The notes beneath the pieces are model-generated. The model was not told where the DNA came from, did not search any database, and saw only the letters and a list, made by a program, of their open reading frames with translations. A program made the translations under genes and the position numbers. Below, piece after piece: positions 51,042-59,948 of a DNA stretch of 64,000 nucleotides. Within the stretch, counting starts at the first letter, position 1, and every line of letters starts with the position of its first letter. The stretch covers positions 729,282-793,281 of the forward strand of contig NZ_KQ033878.1 in assembly GCF_000967245.1 (NCBI RefSeq), given 5' to 3'. The DNA is from Bombilactobacillus mellis (GTDB lineage Bacteria > Bacillota > Bacilli > Lactobacillales > Lactobacillaceae).

Positions 51042-51947
51042 TTGACACTCTCAGTTTTTTTAGAACTAGTAGAAATTAAAGCCAAAACCGCCAGCATTTT
51101 CCCTTTTTTGTTAGGGACTTTTTATGCGCTTTATCATTTTCAGCAATTAAATTTGCTTAATTCCTGTTTATTTTTTATTGCCATGCTGCTCTTTAACATG
51201 TCCGTTGATATTAATGACAATTATTGGGATTATAAAAATGCCACAGGACAGGAAAAATTTCGTCAACAAACGAACGTTATTGGTGTTAATCATTTAGATA
51301 TCAATAAAGTTGGTTGGCTGGGTTTGAGTATGGCCGTAGTAGCCGCTTTAATCGGTATTTATTTAGTGAGTCGCGTAGGTTGGATTCTCTTATTTTTAGG
51401 AATTTTTTGTTTTGCAGTAGGATTTTTATACGCTGGGGGACCTTTTCCTTTGGATTCATTGCCTTTAGGAGAATTCTTTTCCGGATTTACGATGGGTTTT
51501 GTTATTTTCTTAATTGCAGTTTATATTAATGTAGTACCCACAGTTATTTTTAACTGGCAATTTGTGACTCCGATTTTTATTGCTTCTGGTCTTTCACAAT
51601 GCGCCATTGGCTCCTTATTATTAGCTAATAATATTTGTGATTATCAAGAAGATATTGACTTAGGACGTCATACTATTGTCCGCTTTTTAGGAGTTTCGAA
51701 TAGTCTGTGGTTCTATGCCGCTTTATTAATATTAGGTTATGGACTTTTACTTATTTCTATGTTTTTGCATATTTTACCGTGGGCAATGCTTTTAACCTTC
51801 TTAGTCATACCCTTGATCTATCAAAATACTAAAAAATTCTTTCAGGTTCATATTAAAAAACAAACCTTTCCTTTGGCTGTGAAAAATCTTTTTATTATTA
51901 CCCTTACACAAGTCATTAGTCTGGCTATCGGCTTAATATTTCGGTGA
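51042..51947 (+). CDS. menA: UbiA-type prenyltransferase, probable DHNA polyprenyltransferase
   Basis: The integral membrane enzyme attaches the polyprenyl chain to 1,4-dihydroxy-2-naphthoate. The 301-aa protein has eight or nine predicted helices and both Asp motifs of the family: NDNYWDYKNAT (about 59-69) and NNICDYQEDIDLGR (about 196-209). The start is TTG at 51042, with GAGG 11 bases upstream, in a very short divergent spacer with the polyprenyl synthase gene. This pairing of tail synthase, MenA and MenG suits menaquinone. The upstream men genes are not in the window. The 3' end overlaps the convergent LacI gene by 15 bases. Confidence 0.85.
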   Translation: MTLSVFLELVEIKAKTASIFPFLLGTFYALYHFQQLNLLNSCLFFIAMLLFNMSVDINDNYWDYKNATGQEKFRQQTNVIGVNHLDINKVGWLGLSMAVVAALIGIYLVSRVGWILLFLGIFCFAVGFLYAGGPFPLDSLPLGEFFSGFTMGFVIFLIAVYINVVPTVIFNWQFVTPIFIASGLSQCAIGSLLLANNICDYQEDIDLGRHTIVRFLGVSNSLWFYAALLILGYGLLLISMFLHILPWAMLLTFLVIPLIYQNTKKFFQVHIKKQTFPLAVKNLFIITLTQVISLAIGLIFR

Positions 51948-52913
51948 TAACGCTGTCGCAATCGCATCTAAACTATCATATTTAGTAATAAAATCTGCCG
52001 TCAGCTTTACTTTTTGGGTCTCATAGGGTTGAGCGCAAACTAATTGAAATGCTTGGCGGCCTAGTTCGGATAAATGGTAATCAATAGTTGGTAAATTTGC
52101 CAAAAAACTTGATATTTCATGGCCTTGGCCAATAATTCCCGGCAAAGATTTTTGATGATCTAAATAATATTGTCGAACCGCAATCGCATTACTATCGCTA
52201 TTGGTAAAGATATATTGCGTTTGCGGATTGACTTTTTTTACGGCTTGATAAGCACTAGAAGCATCCCTAATATTAGTTAAAATAAAATCTTGTGCTAATT
52301 CTTGCTGATAAACTTTTTGATAAGCAGCCAAGGTTAAACGCGTAGTTGCACTAGCTTGAGCATTACGATAAAACATGCAAGTTATGGATTGGATTTTTTG
52401 TGCGTGCAGCCATTGAAACATTTGGACAAATACCGCTAAACGATCAGTAAAAACAGCCGCTAAAGATAATTGTTCCGGATCTTCACAACATACAATGGGA
52501 CCATATTTATTATAGGCAGCTAATTTTTTCAGCGGTAATCCATGTGAAGTAATGATTAGGCCTTCGTATTCCTTGCGACGCAGTTGTTCTAAATAATAAA
52601 GCTCTTTTTTTTCGTCATAGTTAGAAGGCAACAGCATAATAGAATAATCAGTTGAAAAAGCCGCTTCCATAATGCCTTCCAGAATTTTAGAAAAATATGG
52701 GTTCTTTATTTGTGGCAAAATGACTCCGATTTTATGAGTTCGGCCGTTACTTAAATCTCGAGCAATCGCATTAGGAACGTAGTCCATTTCTTGCATAACC
52801 GTTTTAATTTTTTTAGTAGCTTTCGAAGATACGTATCCGGTATGATTTAATACGCGAGAAATAGTAGTGATGGAATAGCCACTACGGCGAGCTACATCAC
52901 GAATCGTCGGCAT
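51933..52913 (-). CDS. LacI/GalR-family transcriptional regulator
   Basis: The 326-aa repressor has the LacI helix-turn-helix TIRDVARRSGYSITTISRVLN (residues 3-23, shown in parts) and hinge YVPNAIARDLSNGRTHKIGVILPQ. A periplasmic-binding-like sugar domain follows. It is not CcpA-like in its first residues. No sugar gene is directly beside it; its neighbours are ackA upstream and menA downstream (3' overlap of 15 bases). Its effector is unknown. It is 95 bases after ackA on the same strand and could be cotranscribed with it. Confidence 0.87.
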   Translation of the reverse strand: MPTIRDVARRSGYSITTISRVLNHTGYVSSKATKKIKTVMQEMDYVPNAIARDLSNGRTHKIGVILPQIKNPYFSKILEGIMEAAFSTDYSIMLLPSNYDEKKELYYLEQLRRKEYEGLIITSHGLPLKKLAAYNKYGPIVCCEDPEQLSLAAVFTDRLAVFVQMFQWLHAQKIQSITCMFYRNAQASATTRLTLAAYQKVYQQELAQDFILTNIRDASSAYQAVKKVNPQTQYIFTNSDSNAIAVRQYYLDHQKSLPGIIGQGHEISSFLANLPTIDYHLSELGRQAFQLVCAQPYETQKVKLTADFITKYDSLDAIATALSPKY

Positions 52914-53008
52914 ATAAAAATTACCTCACTTTTAATGAATCAATATTTTTCAGACAAGTACAAACCTCGACAAAGTTGCAACTCCCCAGATTTTATCCCA
53001 GCTAATTT

Positions 53009-54217
53009 TTAGTCTTTAATTAATGGTTCAGTTAATTGATAAGTATCTCGAGCAATCATTAATTCTTCATTTGTCGGGACTACAAAAACTTTAATCGGTG
53101 AATCAGAAGTACTAATCTCAGCTTCTTGGCCTTTAACTTGATTTTTTTGCGGATCAATTTTGACACCTAAATGTTGTAGTTGCTCACAAACAGCCTGTCG
53201 CACCGGCTGATCGTTTTCGCCCACACCGGCAGTAAATACCAATGCATCTGGTTTATCGTCCAATAAAGCTAAATAAGAACCCACATACTTCACAATTCGG
53301 TTAACAAACATTTCCTGTGCTAATTGTGCTTGCTGATTACCTTGAGCTGCTGCTTCATCAATGTCGCGTTTGTCATTAGAGACTCCCGAAACCCCTAATA
53401 AGCCCGATTTTTTATTCAAAATAGTGATCATATCCGAAATATCATGTAAGTGCTCTTTTTCCATAATATAGGGCATAATCGAGGGATCAATATCTCCAGA
53501 ACGCGTTCCCATCATTATGCCGGCTAGAGGAGTAAATCCCATCGAAGTATCTACCGGCTTCCCATGGGCAATCGCTGAAATTGAGGCTCCACTGCCCAGA
53601 TGCAAAGTGATAAGGTTCAAATCTGCCAATGGACGCTGTAACAGTTCGGCAGTTCTGCTGGCAACATAACGGTGACTGGTACCGTGAGCACCATATTTAC
53701 GGACACCATATTTACTATAGTATTTAGTTTCGATGGGATAAAGATAGTTAACTGGCTGTAAACTAGTAAAAAATGAGGTATCAAAGACAGCAACTTGCGT
53801 TGCGTGAGGTAATAATTGAGCAAAAACGTTCACATAATAGGCCTCAATATTATTATGCAAGGGAGCTAATTCCGAAAGATTTCTAATTTGCAATAAAACT
53901 TCTGCTGTAATTACAGTAGACTTTTTAAAGACCTCTCCACCAGAAACAATCCGGTGCCCGACACCTTTAATATCTTCCAGACGCTGTACTATATTAAGGC
54001 TTTTGAGCCGGGTTAAAATTAAGGTTGCCGCTTTTTCTTTAGTTGTAATTGGTTCTTGACACTTGAAAGTCTTCCCATTATCATATTCTGCTTTAAATAT
54101 CGCATCCTCTTTTCCTAGTCGATCAATTAGCCCTTTAGCAATTCTTGTTTCTGAAGGCATGTCATAGATCTGCCATTTTAAACTGGAACTACCTGCATTA
54201 ATCGCCATTATATACAT
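53009..54217 (-). CDS. ackA: Acetate kinase
   Basis: AckA converts acetyl phosphate and ADP to acetate and ATP. The start is set at the ATG at 54217 (MYIMAINAGSSSLKW), 5 bases after GAGGTGG. The 402-aa protein has NAGSSSLKWQIYDM, GHRIVSGGE, VFDTSFF (catalytic Asp), YGAHGTSHRYV, HLGSGASISAI, GTRSGDIDP and FTAGVGEND, all standard. A cre-like sequence and a 12-bp palindrome overlap its promoter. The pta gene is not here. Confidence 0.96.
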   Translation of the reverse strand: MYIMAINAGSSSLKWQIYDMPSETRIAKGLIDRLGKEDAIFKAEYDNGKTFKCQEPITTKEKAATLILTRLKSLNIVQRLEDIKGVGHRIVSGGEVFKKSTVITAEVLLQIRNLSELAPLHNNIEAYYVNVFAQLLPHATQVAVFDTSFFTSLQPVNYLYPIETKYYSKYGVRKYGAHGTSHRYVASRTAELLQRPLADLNLITLHLGSGASISAIAHGKPVDTSMGFTPLAGIMMGTRSGDIDPSIMPYIMEKEHLHDISDMITILNKKSGLLGVSGVSNDKRDIDEAAAQGNQQAQLAQEMFVNRIVKYVGSYLALLDDKPDALVFTAGVGENDQPVRQAVCEQLQHLGVKIDPQKNQVKGQEAEISTSDSPIKVFVVPTNEELMIARDTYQLTEPLIKD

Positions 54218-54247
54218 ACAATCCACCTCTTTCATTTATATATTCAA

Positions 54248-54276
54248 ATTATACGCTAGCGTAATCGCTCACACAA
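54248..54276 (-). promoter_or_regulatory. ackA promoter with palindrome and cre-like site
   Basis: On the minus strand TTGTGT (54276-54271), a 17-base spacer and TATAAT (54253-54248) form a good promoter. The spacer holds the perfect palindrome TACGCTAGCGTA (54252-54263). An overlapping minus-strand TGTGAGCGATTACG (54273-54260) matches 12 of 14 positions of the CcpA cre consensus TGWAANCGNTNWCA. Control by CcpA is plausible but inferred. Confidence 0.5.
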
Positions 54277-54422
54277 AATTATTTCTTGAGAAATTTTGAA
54301 CTTGTTTAAAAGCTGAAAAAGAATCATTAAGTGCTGAAAAATAACAGTATATTGGTTTTCAGAAGTTAAGATTAAGCTTATAATATAAGTAGATTACATA
54401 GTGAAGAAGGAAGGATCAATTT

Positions 54423-55610
54423 ATGGCTCATATTGTAATTTTAGGTGCTGGTTATGGTGGTTTAGGTATTGCCAGAAAATTAGCGAAGTTAGCTCCTGAG
54501 GGAACTATTATTGATTTAATCGATCGCAATAAAAAACATGTGGAATCCATTCAACTTTATCGCGTTGCTGCGGGCACTGCGCAACCTGATGATATCAGTT
54601 TTGACATTCAAGCGGTTATTCCCGAAAGCGTTCACTTTATTCAAGCTAACGTTAAAAAAGTAGATTATGAAAACAAAAAAGTCGAATTTACCGATCACGC
54701 TGATATTTCTTATGATTATGTTGTTTTGGCACTTGGATTTCGTTCAGAAAACTTCGGTATGGAAGGGGCTAATGAATATTCTTATAAATTACAAGATATT
54801 CCGACCGCTCAAAAAATTTACCAAGTTATTAATTCTAACATGCGGGACTATAAACAATCCCAGGATCCTAATGACTTAAATATCGCTGTTTGTGGAGCAG
54901 GTTTTACAGGGATTGAATTATTAGGTGAATTGATTGATACGGCTAAAGTTTTAAAGGCAAAATATAATGTTCCGGAAATCAATATTACCAGTATTGAAAT
55001 GGCTCCCCAAATCCTACCAATGTTTGATTCACAATTAGCGCAATATGCTGTTAATTTCTTGAAGAAAAATGGTATTAAGATTTTAACCGGAGCTAAAATT
55101 AAAAAGATTGAACAAAATGCCGTAGTCTATACCAAAGGCGATAGTGACGAAGAACAACGAGTATACGCTAATTCCATTATCTGGACCGTAGGTGTCAGCG
55201 GTAGTGACGTTATTAAGGACTCCGGCTTTGATGTCAAAAGAAACCGGATTACTGTTACTGATTATCTCAATATTCAAGATCATCCCGAGATTTATGTTGT
55301 TGGTGATGATTCTGCTTCAATTGATCCTAAATCAGGACGTCCACTGCCAACTACAGGTCAGTTAGCTTTAGCACAAGCTCGTGTAGCAGCAGTAAATATT
55401 GTCGCTGCTTTGAATAATGCTCCACAAAAGAAATTTAATTATAATTCCGCTGGAACCGTTGCCTCCCTAGGCCCACATCATGGTATTGCCGAAATGACTA
55501 AGCCGCATATTAAGTTAACGGGACATGTTGCTTCTTTAGCAAAGAACTCTTCTTTTGAAGTGGTTTTATATGAATGTGCAGGTATTAAGGGACTGAAAAA
55601 ACCGAATTAA
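54423..55610 (+). CDS. ndh: Type II NADH:quinone dehydrogenase
   Basis: This 395-aa peripheral flavoprotein should feed electrons from NADH to quinone without pumping protons. The FAD Rossmann motif is ILGAGYGGLGIARKL (residues 5-19). The NADH motif is CGAGFTGIELLGEL (about 157-170), then the FAD-binding YVVGDDSA (about 292-299). The C-terminus is the short type seen in lactobacillar homologues. Other pyridine-nucleotide oxidoreductases are possible, but the neighbouring quinone and cytochrome bd genes support NDH-2. GAAGGAAGG precedes the ATG, and TATAAT at about 54381-54386 is a likely -10. Confidence 0.83.
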   Translation: MAHIVILGAGYGGLGIARKLAKLAPEGTIIDLIDRNKKHVESIQLYRVAAGTAQPDDISFDIQAVIPESVHFIQANVKKVDYENKKVEFTDHADISYDYVVLALGFRSENFGMEGANEYSYKLQDIPTAQKIYQVINSNMRDYKQSQDPNDLNIAVCGAGFTGIELLGELIDTAKVLKAKYNVPEINITSIEMAPQILPMFDSQLAQYAVNFLKKNGIKILTGAKIKKIEQNAVVYTKGDSDEEQRVYANSIIWTVGVSGSDVIKDSGFDVKRNRITVTDYLNIQDHPEIYVVGDDSASIDPKSGRPLPTTGQLALAQARVAAVNIVAALNNAPQKKFNYNSAGTVASLGPHHGIAEMTKPHIKLTGHVASLAKNSSFEVVLYECAGIKGLKKPN

Positions 55611-55641
55611 ATTAATTTGTTCTTTAAATTTAATTTATGTC

Positions 55642-55673
55642 AAAAGATTGGAACTCAATTCAATCTTTTTTTA
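55642..55673 (+). terminator. Terminator of ndh
   Basis: AAAAGATTG (55642-55650) pairs with CAATCTTTT (55661-55669), continuing into a T-run. Confidence 0.75.
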
Positions 55674-55734
55674 TTATTTAAAATTAATTAATCTCACTAA
55701 TTTGAGCATTGATTAATAGATAGGGGTGATCATA

Positions 55735-56439
55735 ATGAAAATTATTATAGTTGAAAACGCAGCGGTTGGTAGTCACAAAGCTTACAATTTGCTCGTCCAA
55801 GGCTTACAAACACAAGCACGGGTTTTAGGCTTGGCTACTGGTAGTACTCCTATTTTACTTTATCAAGAAATGGCTCAAAGCAAACTCGATTTTTCCCATA
55901 TCACCACAATTAATCTGGATGAATATCTTGGATTAGGACCTAATAATCCTCAAAGTTATCACTATTTTATGAAGCAACATTTATTTCAGTTTAAATCTTT
56001 TTCTAAAAACTATCTGCCTAATGGCTTGGCCCCTGATATTAATCAGGAGCTCCAGCGTTATGATCAGGTGATAGCTGATCACCCCATTGCTATTCAAATC
56101 TTAGGTATTGGTCAAAATGGTCACATTGGTTTTAATGAACCGGGAACTTCCTTTCATAGTCAGACTCATTGTGTTACTTTATCGTCATCTACCAGAGATG
56201 CTAACGCGCGCTTTTTTCCCAATAAGCAAGCCGTTCCGCAAAAAGCGATTTCCATGGGCCTCTTTTCGATTATGCAAAGCCAACGTATCATTTTAATGGC
56301 TTGGGGAAAAGACAAAGCAGAAGCTGTCTCACAAATGATTAATGGACCCGTAACTGAGAAATGTCCGGCTAGTATTTTACAAAAACATCCTCATACAACC
56401 GTTATTCTGGATTCAGCTGCTGCTGCCAAATTAAATTAA
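55735..56439 (+). CDS. nagB: Glucosamine-6-phosphate deaminase
   Basis: NagB converts glucosamine-6-phosphate to fructose-6-phosphate and ammonia. The start is set at the ATG at 55735, because AGGGGTG lies 7 bases upstream; an in-frame GTG at 55726 lies inside that site. The 234-aa protein has GLATGSTPILLYQE, TINLDEYLGL (catalytic Asp), GIGQNGHIGFNEPG (about 125-138) and SMGLFSIMQS. No nagA or GntR regulator is adjacent. Confidence 0.95.
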   Translation: MKIIIVENAAVGSHKAYNLLVQGLQTQARVLGLATGSTPILLYQEMAQSKLDFSHITTINLDEYLGLGPNNPQSYHYFMKQHLFQFKSFSKNYLPNGLAPDINQELQRYDQVIADHPIAIQILGIGQNGHIGFNEPGTSFHSQTHCVTLSSSTRDANARFFPNKQAVPQKAISMGLFSIMQSQRIILMAWGKDKAEAVSQMINGPVTEKCPASILQKHPHTTVILDSAAAAKLN

Positions 56440-56455
56440 TATTTCCCGGGGAATA
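56440..56455. promoter_or_regulatory. Candidate Noc-binding site (NBS)
   Basis: TATTTCCCGGGGAATA differs at one base from the Bacillus Noc-binding consensus TATTTCCCGGGAAATA. It lies between the nagB stop and the terminator it shares with mnmG, in a non-coding gap. The window encodes Noc itself at 16176-17009. Confidence 0.55.
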
Positions 56456-56487
56456 AAAAAGCAACGACTTGAAAGTCATTGCTTTTT
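56456..56487. terminator. Bidirectional terminator between nagB and mnmG
   Basis: AAAAAGCAACGACTT pairs with AAGTCATTGCTTTTT (one mismatch) around a tiny loop, with A-run and T-run included. It serves both converging genes. Confidence 0.8.
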
Positions 56488-56509
56488 CTTATATTGTTTT
56501 ATTGCTAAC

Positions 56510-58411
56510 TTATTTAGAAACAGTTTTGGCAATACGCCCACGTTGAATATAAACCATTAAAATACTGATATCAGCAGGATTAACTCCAGAAATTCGTTCC
56601 GCTTGTGCAATGGTAGTAGGATTGATTTTTTTTAATTTTTGCAAGGCTTCAGTAGCTAAGCCATGAACATCATCATAATCAATATTATCAGGAATTTTTT
56701 TAGCTTCTAATTTTTTTAAATGTGCAATTTGAGCCTCTTCTTTTTTAATATAACCTGCATATTTAATTGAAATTTCTACCTGCTCACATACTTGTTCGGA
56801 TAAGGTAGGATTAGAATCCAGAAATTGCAGCACATCCGTATAATGAATTTGCGGTCGTTTTAATAAATCAGCGGCCAAAATACCGTCTTTTAAAGGCGGC
56901 ATTTGTTTTTGCTGCAAAAAATCATTAATCTGTTGATTGGGTTTAATTCTAGTGACTGATAAACGTTGTATTTCTGCAGTAATTTGCTGCTTTTTTTGTT
57001 GCAATCGCTGAAAGCGTTCGTCACTAATTAAGCCTAATTCATGTCCCTTGGCTGTAAGACGTAAATCAGCATTATCATGGCGTAAAATCAAACGATACTC
57101 AGCACGGCTGGTTAAAAGACGATATGGTTCATTGGTACCCTTCGTAACCAAATCATCAATCATTACTCCAATATAAGCCTCATTGCGCTTTAAAATAAAG
57201 GGCGCCTTTTTTTGTACTCTTAAAGCCGCATTGATTCCGGCAATAATACCTTGCCCTGCAGCTTCTTCATAACCGGAAGTACCATTCATTTGACCAGCTG
57301 TATATAAATTCTTAATTATTTTAGTTTCTAAGGTCTGCTTCAATTGCCACGGTTCGACAACATCATATTCAATAGCATAACCGGGTCGCATCATTTGAGC
57401 ATGTTCTAGTCCTGCTACTGAATGCAACATTTGTTGTTGAATTTCTTCAGGCATAGAAGTAGAAAAATCTCCCACATAATACTCTTTAGTATCTTTACCT
57501 TCAGGCTCAATAAATAACTGGTGGCGGGGTTTATCAGCAAAACGAACCACCTTATCTTCAATCGAAGGACAATAACGGGGACCTACGCCTTTAATAACCC
57601 CAGAAAACATCGGCGCCCGATTTAGGTTATCCCGAATAATTTGATGGGTTTTAGCATTAGTATAAGTCATCCAACAAGGAATCTGCTGTTTCAAATAATC
57701 TTGGGGTGCGGTTTCATAAGAGAAAGAACGCGGTGTGGTGTCTCCCGGTTGTTCCTGCATTTGTGAGAAATCAAGCGAATCTTTATTAACTCTAGGCGGA
57801 GTCCCGGTTTTAAAACGCTGCAACTTAAAACCTTGTTGTTCTAAATCTTCCGATAATTTAATTGACGGTAAAGAATTGTTCGGTCCCGAAGAATACATTA
57901 ACTCACCAATAATAATTTTACCGCGAGAAGAAGTCCCCGCAGTTAAAACTACTGCTTGAGCATGATATCTGGCACCTGTATTAGTAATAATTCCATAGCA
58001 TTGGCCGTTTTTAACAATTAGCTTTTCGGCCAAACCTTGGCGTAAAGTTAAATTGGGTTCGTCTTCCAGGGTTTCTTTCATTACACGATGGTACTCATTT
58101 TTATCGGCTTGGGCCCGTAAAGCACGGACAGCTGGGCCTTTGCCGGTATTCAGCATTCTCATTTGAATATAAGTCGCATCGATATTGCGCCCCATTTGGC
58201 CGCCTAAAGCGTCAATTTCACGAACGACGATTCCTTTTGCGGGCCCACCAATCGAAGGATTGCAAGGCATAAAGGCTACCATATCTAAATTGATCGTTAA
58301 TAATAATGTTTTTTCACCCATCCGGGCAGCCGCTAAAGCTGCTTCACAGCCAGCATGTCCTGCGCCGACAACAATAACATCATAATGTTCTTGTACATCA
58401 TATTCCTGCAT
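56510..58411 (-). CDS. mnmG: tRNA uridine-34 carboxymethylaminomethyl synthesis enzyme
   Basis: MnmG (GidA) works with MnmE to add the cmnm5 group to wobble U34 of tRNA, using FAD, NADH and methylene-THF. The 633-aa protein has the FAD motif [19 protein letters not shown] (residues 14-32), [11 protein letters not shown] (about 49-59), [19 protein letters not shown], and the C-terminal helical domain ending in [15 protein letters not shown]. It follows mnmE by 21 bases. It ends the rpmH-side cluster; the usual next gene, rsmG, is far away. Confidence 0.97.
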   Translation of the reverse strand: MQEYDVQEHYDVIVVGAGHAGCEAALAAARMGEKTLLLTINLDMVAFMPCNPSIGGPAKGIVVREIDALGGQMGRNIDATYIQMRMLNTGKGPAVRALRAQADKNEYHRVMKETLEDEPNLTLRQGLAEKLIVKNGQCYGIITNTGARYHAQAVVLTAGTSSRGKIIIGELMYSSGPNNSLPSIKLSEDLEQQGFKLQRFKTGTPPRVNKDSLDFSQMQEQPGDTTPRSFSYETAPQDYLKQQIPCWMTYTNAKTHQIIRDNLNRAPMFSGVIKGVGPRYCPSIEDKVVRFADKPRHQLFIEPEGKDTKEYYVGDFSTSMPEEIQQQMLHSVAGLEHAQMMRPGYAIEYDVVEPWQLKQTLETKIIKNLYTAGQMNGTSGYEEAAGQGIIAGINAALRVQKKAPFILKRNEAYIGVMIDDLVTKGTNEPYRLLTSRAEYRLILRHDNADLRLTAKGHELGLISDERFQRLQQKKQQITAEIQRLSVTRIKPNQQINDFLQQKQMPPLKDGILAADLLKRPQIHYTDVLQFLDSNPTLSEQVCEQVEISIKYAGYIKKEEAQIAHLKKLEAKKIPDNIDYDDVHGLATEALQKLKKINPTTIAQAERISGVNPADISILMVYIQRGRIAKTVSK

Positions 58412-58432
58412 TACAACAATCCTTTCATCACA

Positions 58433-59818
58433 CTATTTTCCTAAGCAAAACTGACTAAAGAGTTCTGTTATTAACTCATCCGGTGCACTTTCTCCAGTAA
58501 TTTCTCCTAAGAGGTTCCAACAATTAGTCATATCAATCTGCACCAAATCAATGGGCATTTGTTGTTGAATTCCGGTTTGTACATCGGTTAATGCTTGTTG
58601 CGCCTGCTTTAATAATCCCAACTGACGTGCATTAGTTACCACTGCAGTATTGGTACTTGTCGGCACTCCGGCAAAAAATAACTGTTCAATTTGCTGCTCA
58701 ATTTGATCAATTCCTTGTTGTCCCAGTGCCGAAATAGCAATCGGTTGTTCTTTATTAATTTCACCAGTTAATTGCTGACGAGATAGGACTTGAGGCAAGT
58801 CCATTTTATTGATAATAATAATTCGTTTTTTATTTTGTGTTAATTGGAGTAATTTTAAATCTTGGTCATCTAAGTGTCGACTACCGTCTAAAAGCATTAA
58901 TACCAAATCTGCATTGTCCAAAGCTTGCAGACTACGATCGACCCCTAATTGTTCTACCTTATCTTCGGTAGCATGAATACCAGCTGTATCGACTAATTGT
59001 AAGGGAATACCGTTAATATTAGCCATCTGTTCAATGACATCACGTGTAGTTCCGGCCACATCAGTAACGATCGCGCGCTGCTGATGGGACAAAGCATTTA
59101 ATAAACTGGATTTGCCCACATTAGGTTTACCAATAATAGCGGTTTTCAGTCCATGGTTTAAGATCTGACCTTCACTGGCAGTTTTAATTAAATCAGTAAT
59201 TTTTTGTGATATTTGCTGCGCTTTTTCTTGCAGCAGGTTAATGGTCATTTGCTCTGTATCGTACTCAGGATAATCGATATTTACTTCCACTTGGGCTAAA
59301 ACTTCTAAAATTTGCTGGCGCAAATTCCGAATTAAATGGGCTAAAGAACCATCTAATTGATTAAGTGCTTGTTGTCTGGCCTTGTCGGTTTTCGCGCGAA
59401 TAATATCCATTACTGATTCTGCCTGAGTTAAATCAATTCGCCCATTTAAAAAGGCACGCTTCGTAAATTCTCCCGGTTCTGCCAAACGAGCACCATTACT
59501 CAAAAGTGTTTGTAAAACGGAATTAGTAGCCATAATACCGCCATGAGTATTAATTTCTACGATATCTTCACGAGTAAAAGTTTTAGGAGCCAGCATCACT
59601 GAAACCATAACTTCATCAATATCCTGCTGAGTTTGCGGATCAATTACATGAGCATAATTGATCGTATGCGATGCCACTTTAGTAAGATCAATATTTCGTG
59701 TCACTTTGTTAGCAATAGCGACCGCCTGATCACCGGAAAGCCGCACTATTGAAATAGCGCCTTCACCAATTGGTGTAGAAATGGCGGCAATTGTATCAAA
59801 CTCGGTAATTTCTGCCAT
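58433..59818 (-). CDS. mnmE: tRNA modification GTPase MnmE
   Basis: This potassium-activated GTPase is the partner of MnmG. The start is set at the ATG at 59818 ([13 protein letters not shown]), 5 bases after GAGGAGG; the upstream in-frame GTG contains the ribosome site. The 461-aa protein has an N-terminal THF-binding domain with [14 protein letters not shown]. The G domain carries GKPNVGKSS, the [10 protein letters not shown] switch, DTAGIH and NKMDL. The C-terminus ends in the catalytic-type FCLGK, matching C[IL]GK. Confidence 0.97.
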   Translation of the reverse strand: MAEITEFDTIAAISTPIGEGAISIVRLSGDQAVAIANKVTRNIDLTKVASHTINYAHVIDPQTQQDIDEVMVSVMLAPKTFTREDIVEINTHGGIMATNSVLQTLLSNGARLAEPGEFTKRAFLNGRIDLTQAESVMDIIRAKTDKARQQALNQLDGSLAHLIRNLRQQILEVLAQVEVNIDYPEYDTEQMTINLLQEKAQQISQKITDLIKTASEGQILNHGLKTAIIGKPNVGKSSLLNALSHQQRAIVTDVAGTTRDVIEQMANINGIPLQLVDTAGIHATEDKVEQLGVDRSLQALDNADLVLMLLDGSRHLDDQDLKLLQLTQNKKRIIIINKMDLPQVLSRQQLTGEINKEQPIAISALGQQGIDQIEQQIEQLFFAGVPTSTNTAVVTNARQLGLLKQAQQALTDVQTGIQQQMPIDLVQIDMTNCWNLLGEITGESAPDELITELFSQFCLGK

Positions 59819-59840
59819 TTTAACCTCCTCAAACACAAAA

Positions 59841-59885
59841 AAAGTGCTATTAATCTATCCCTCTGGTCTAGATAAAAAGCACTTT
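59841..59885 (-). terminator. Terminator between glpT and mnmE
   Basis: On the minus strand AAAGTGCT and AGCACTTT (59885-59878 with 59848-59841) close a stem with an inner ATCTA/TAGAT helix, followed by T7. It separates glpT from mnmE, so mnmE needs its own start of transcription or read-through. Confidence 0.75.
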
Positions 59886-59948
59886 GACTACTTTTTAATA
59901 ACTAATTAGATAATATAACTTTTTATACTTATTTTGTCAAAGTAAATG

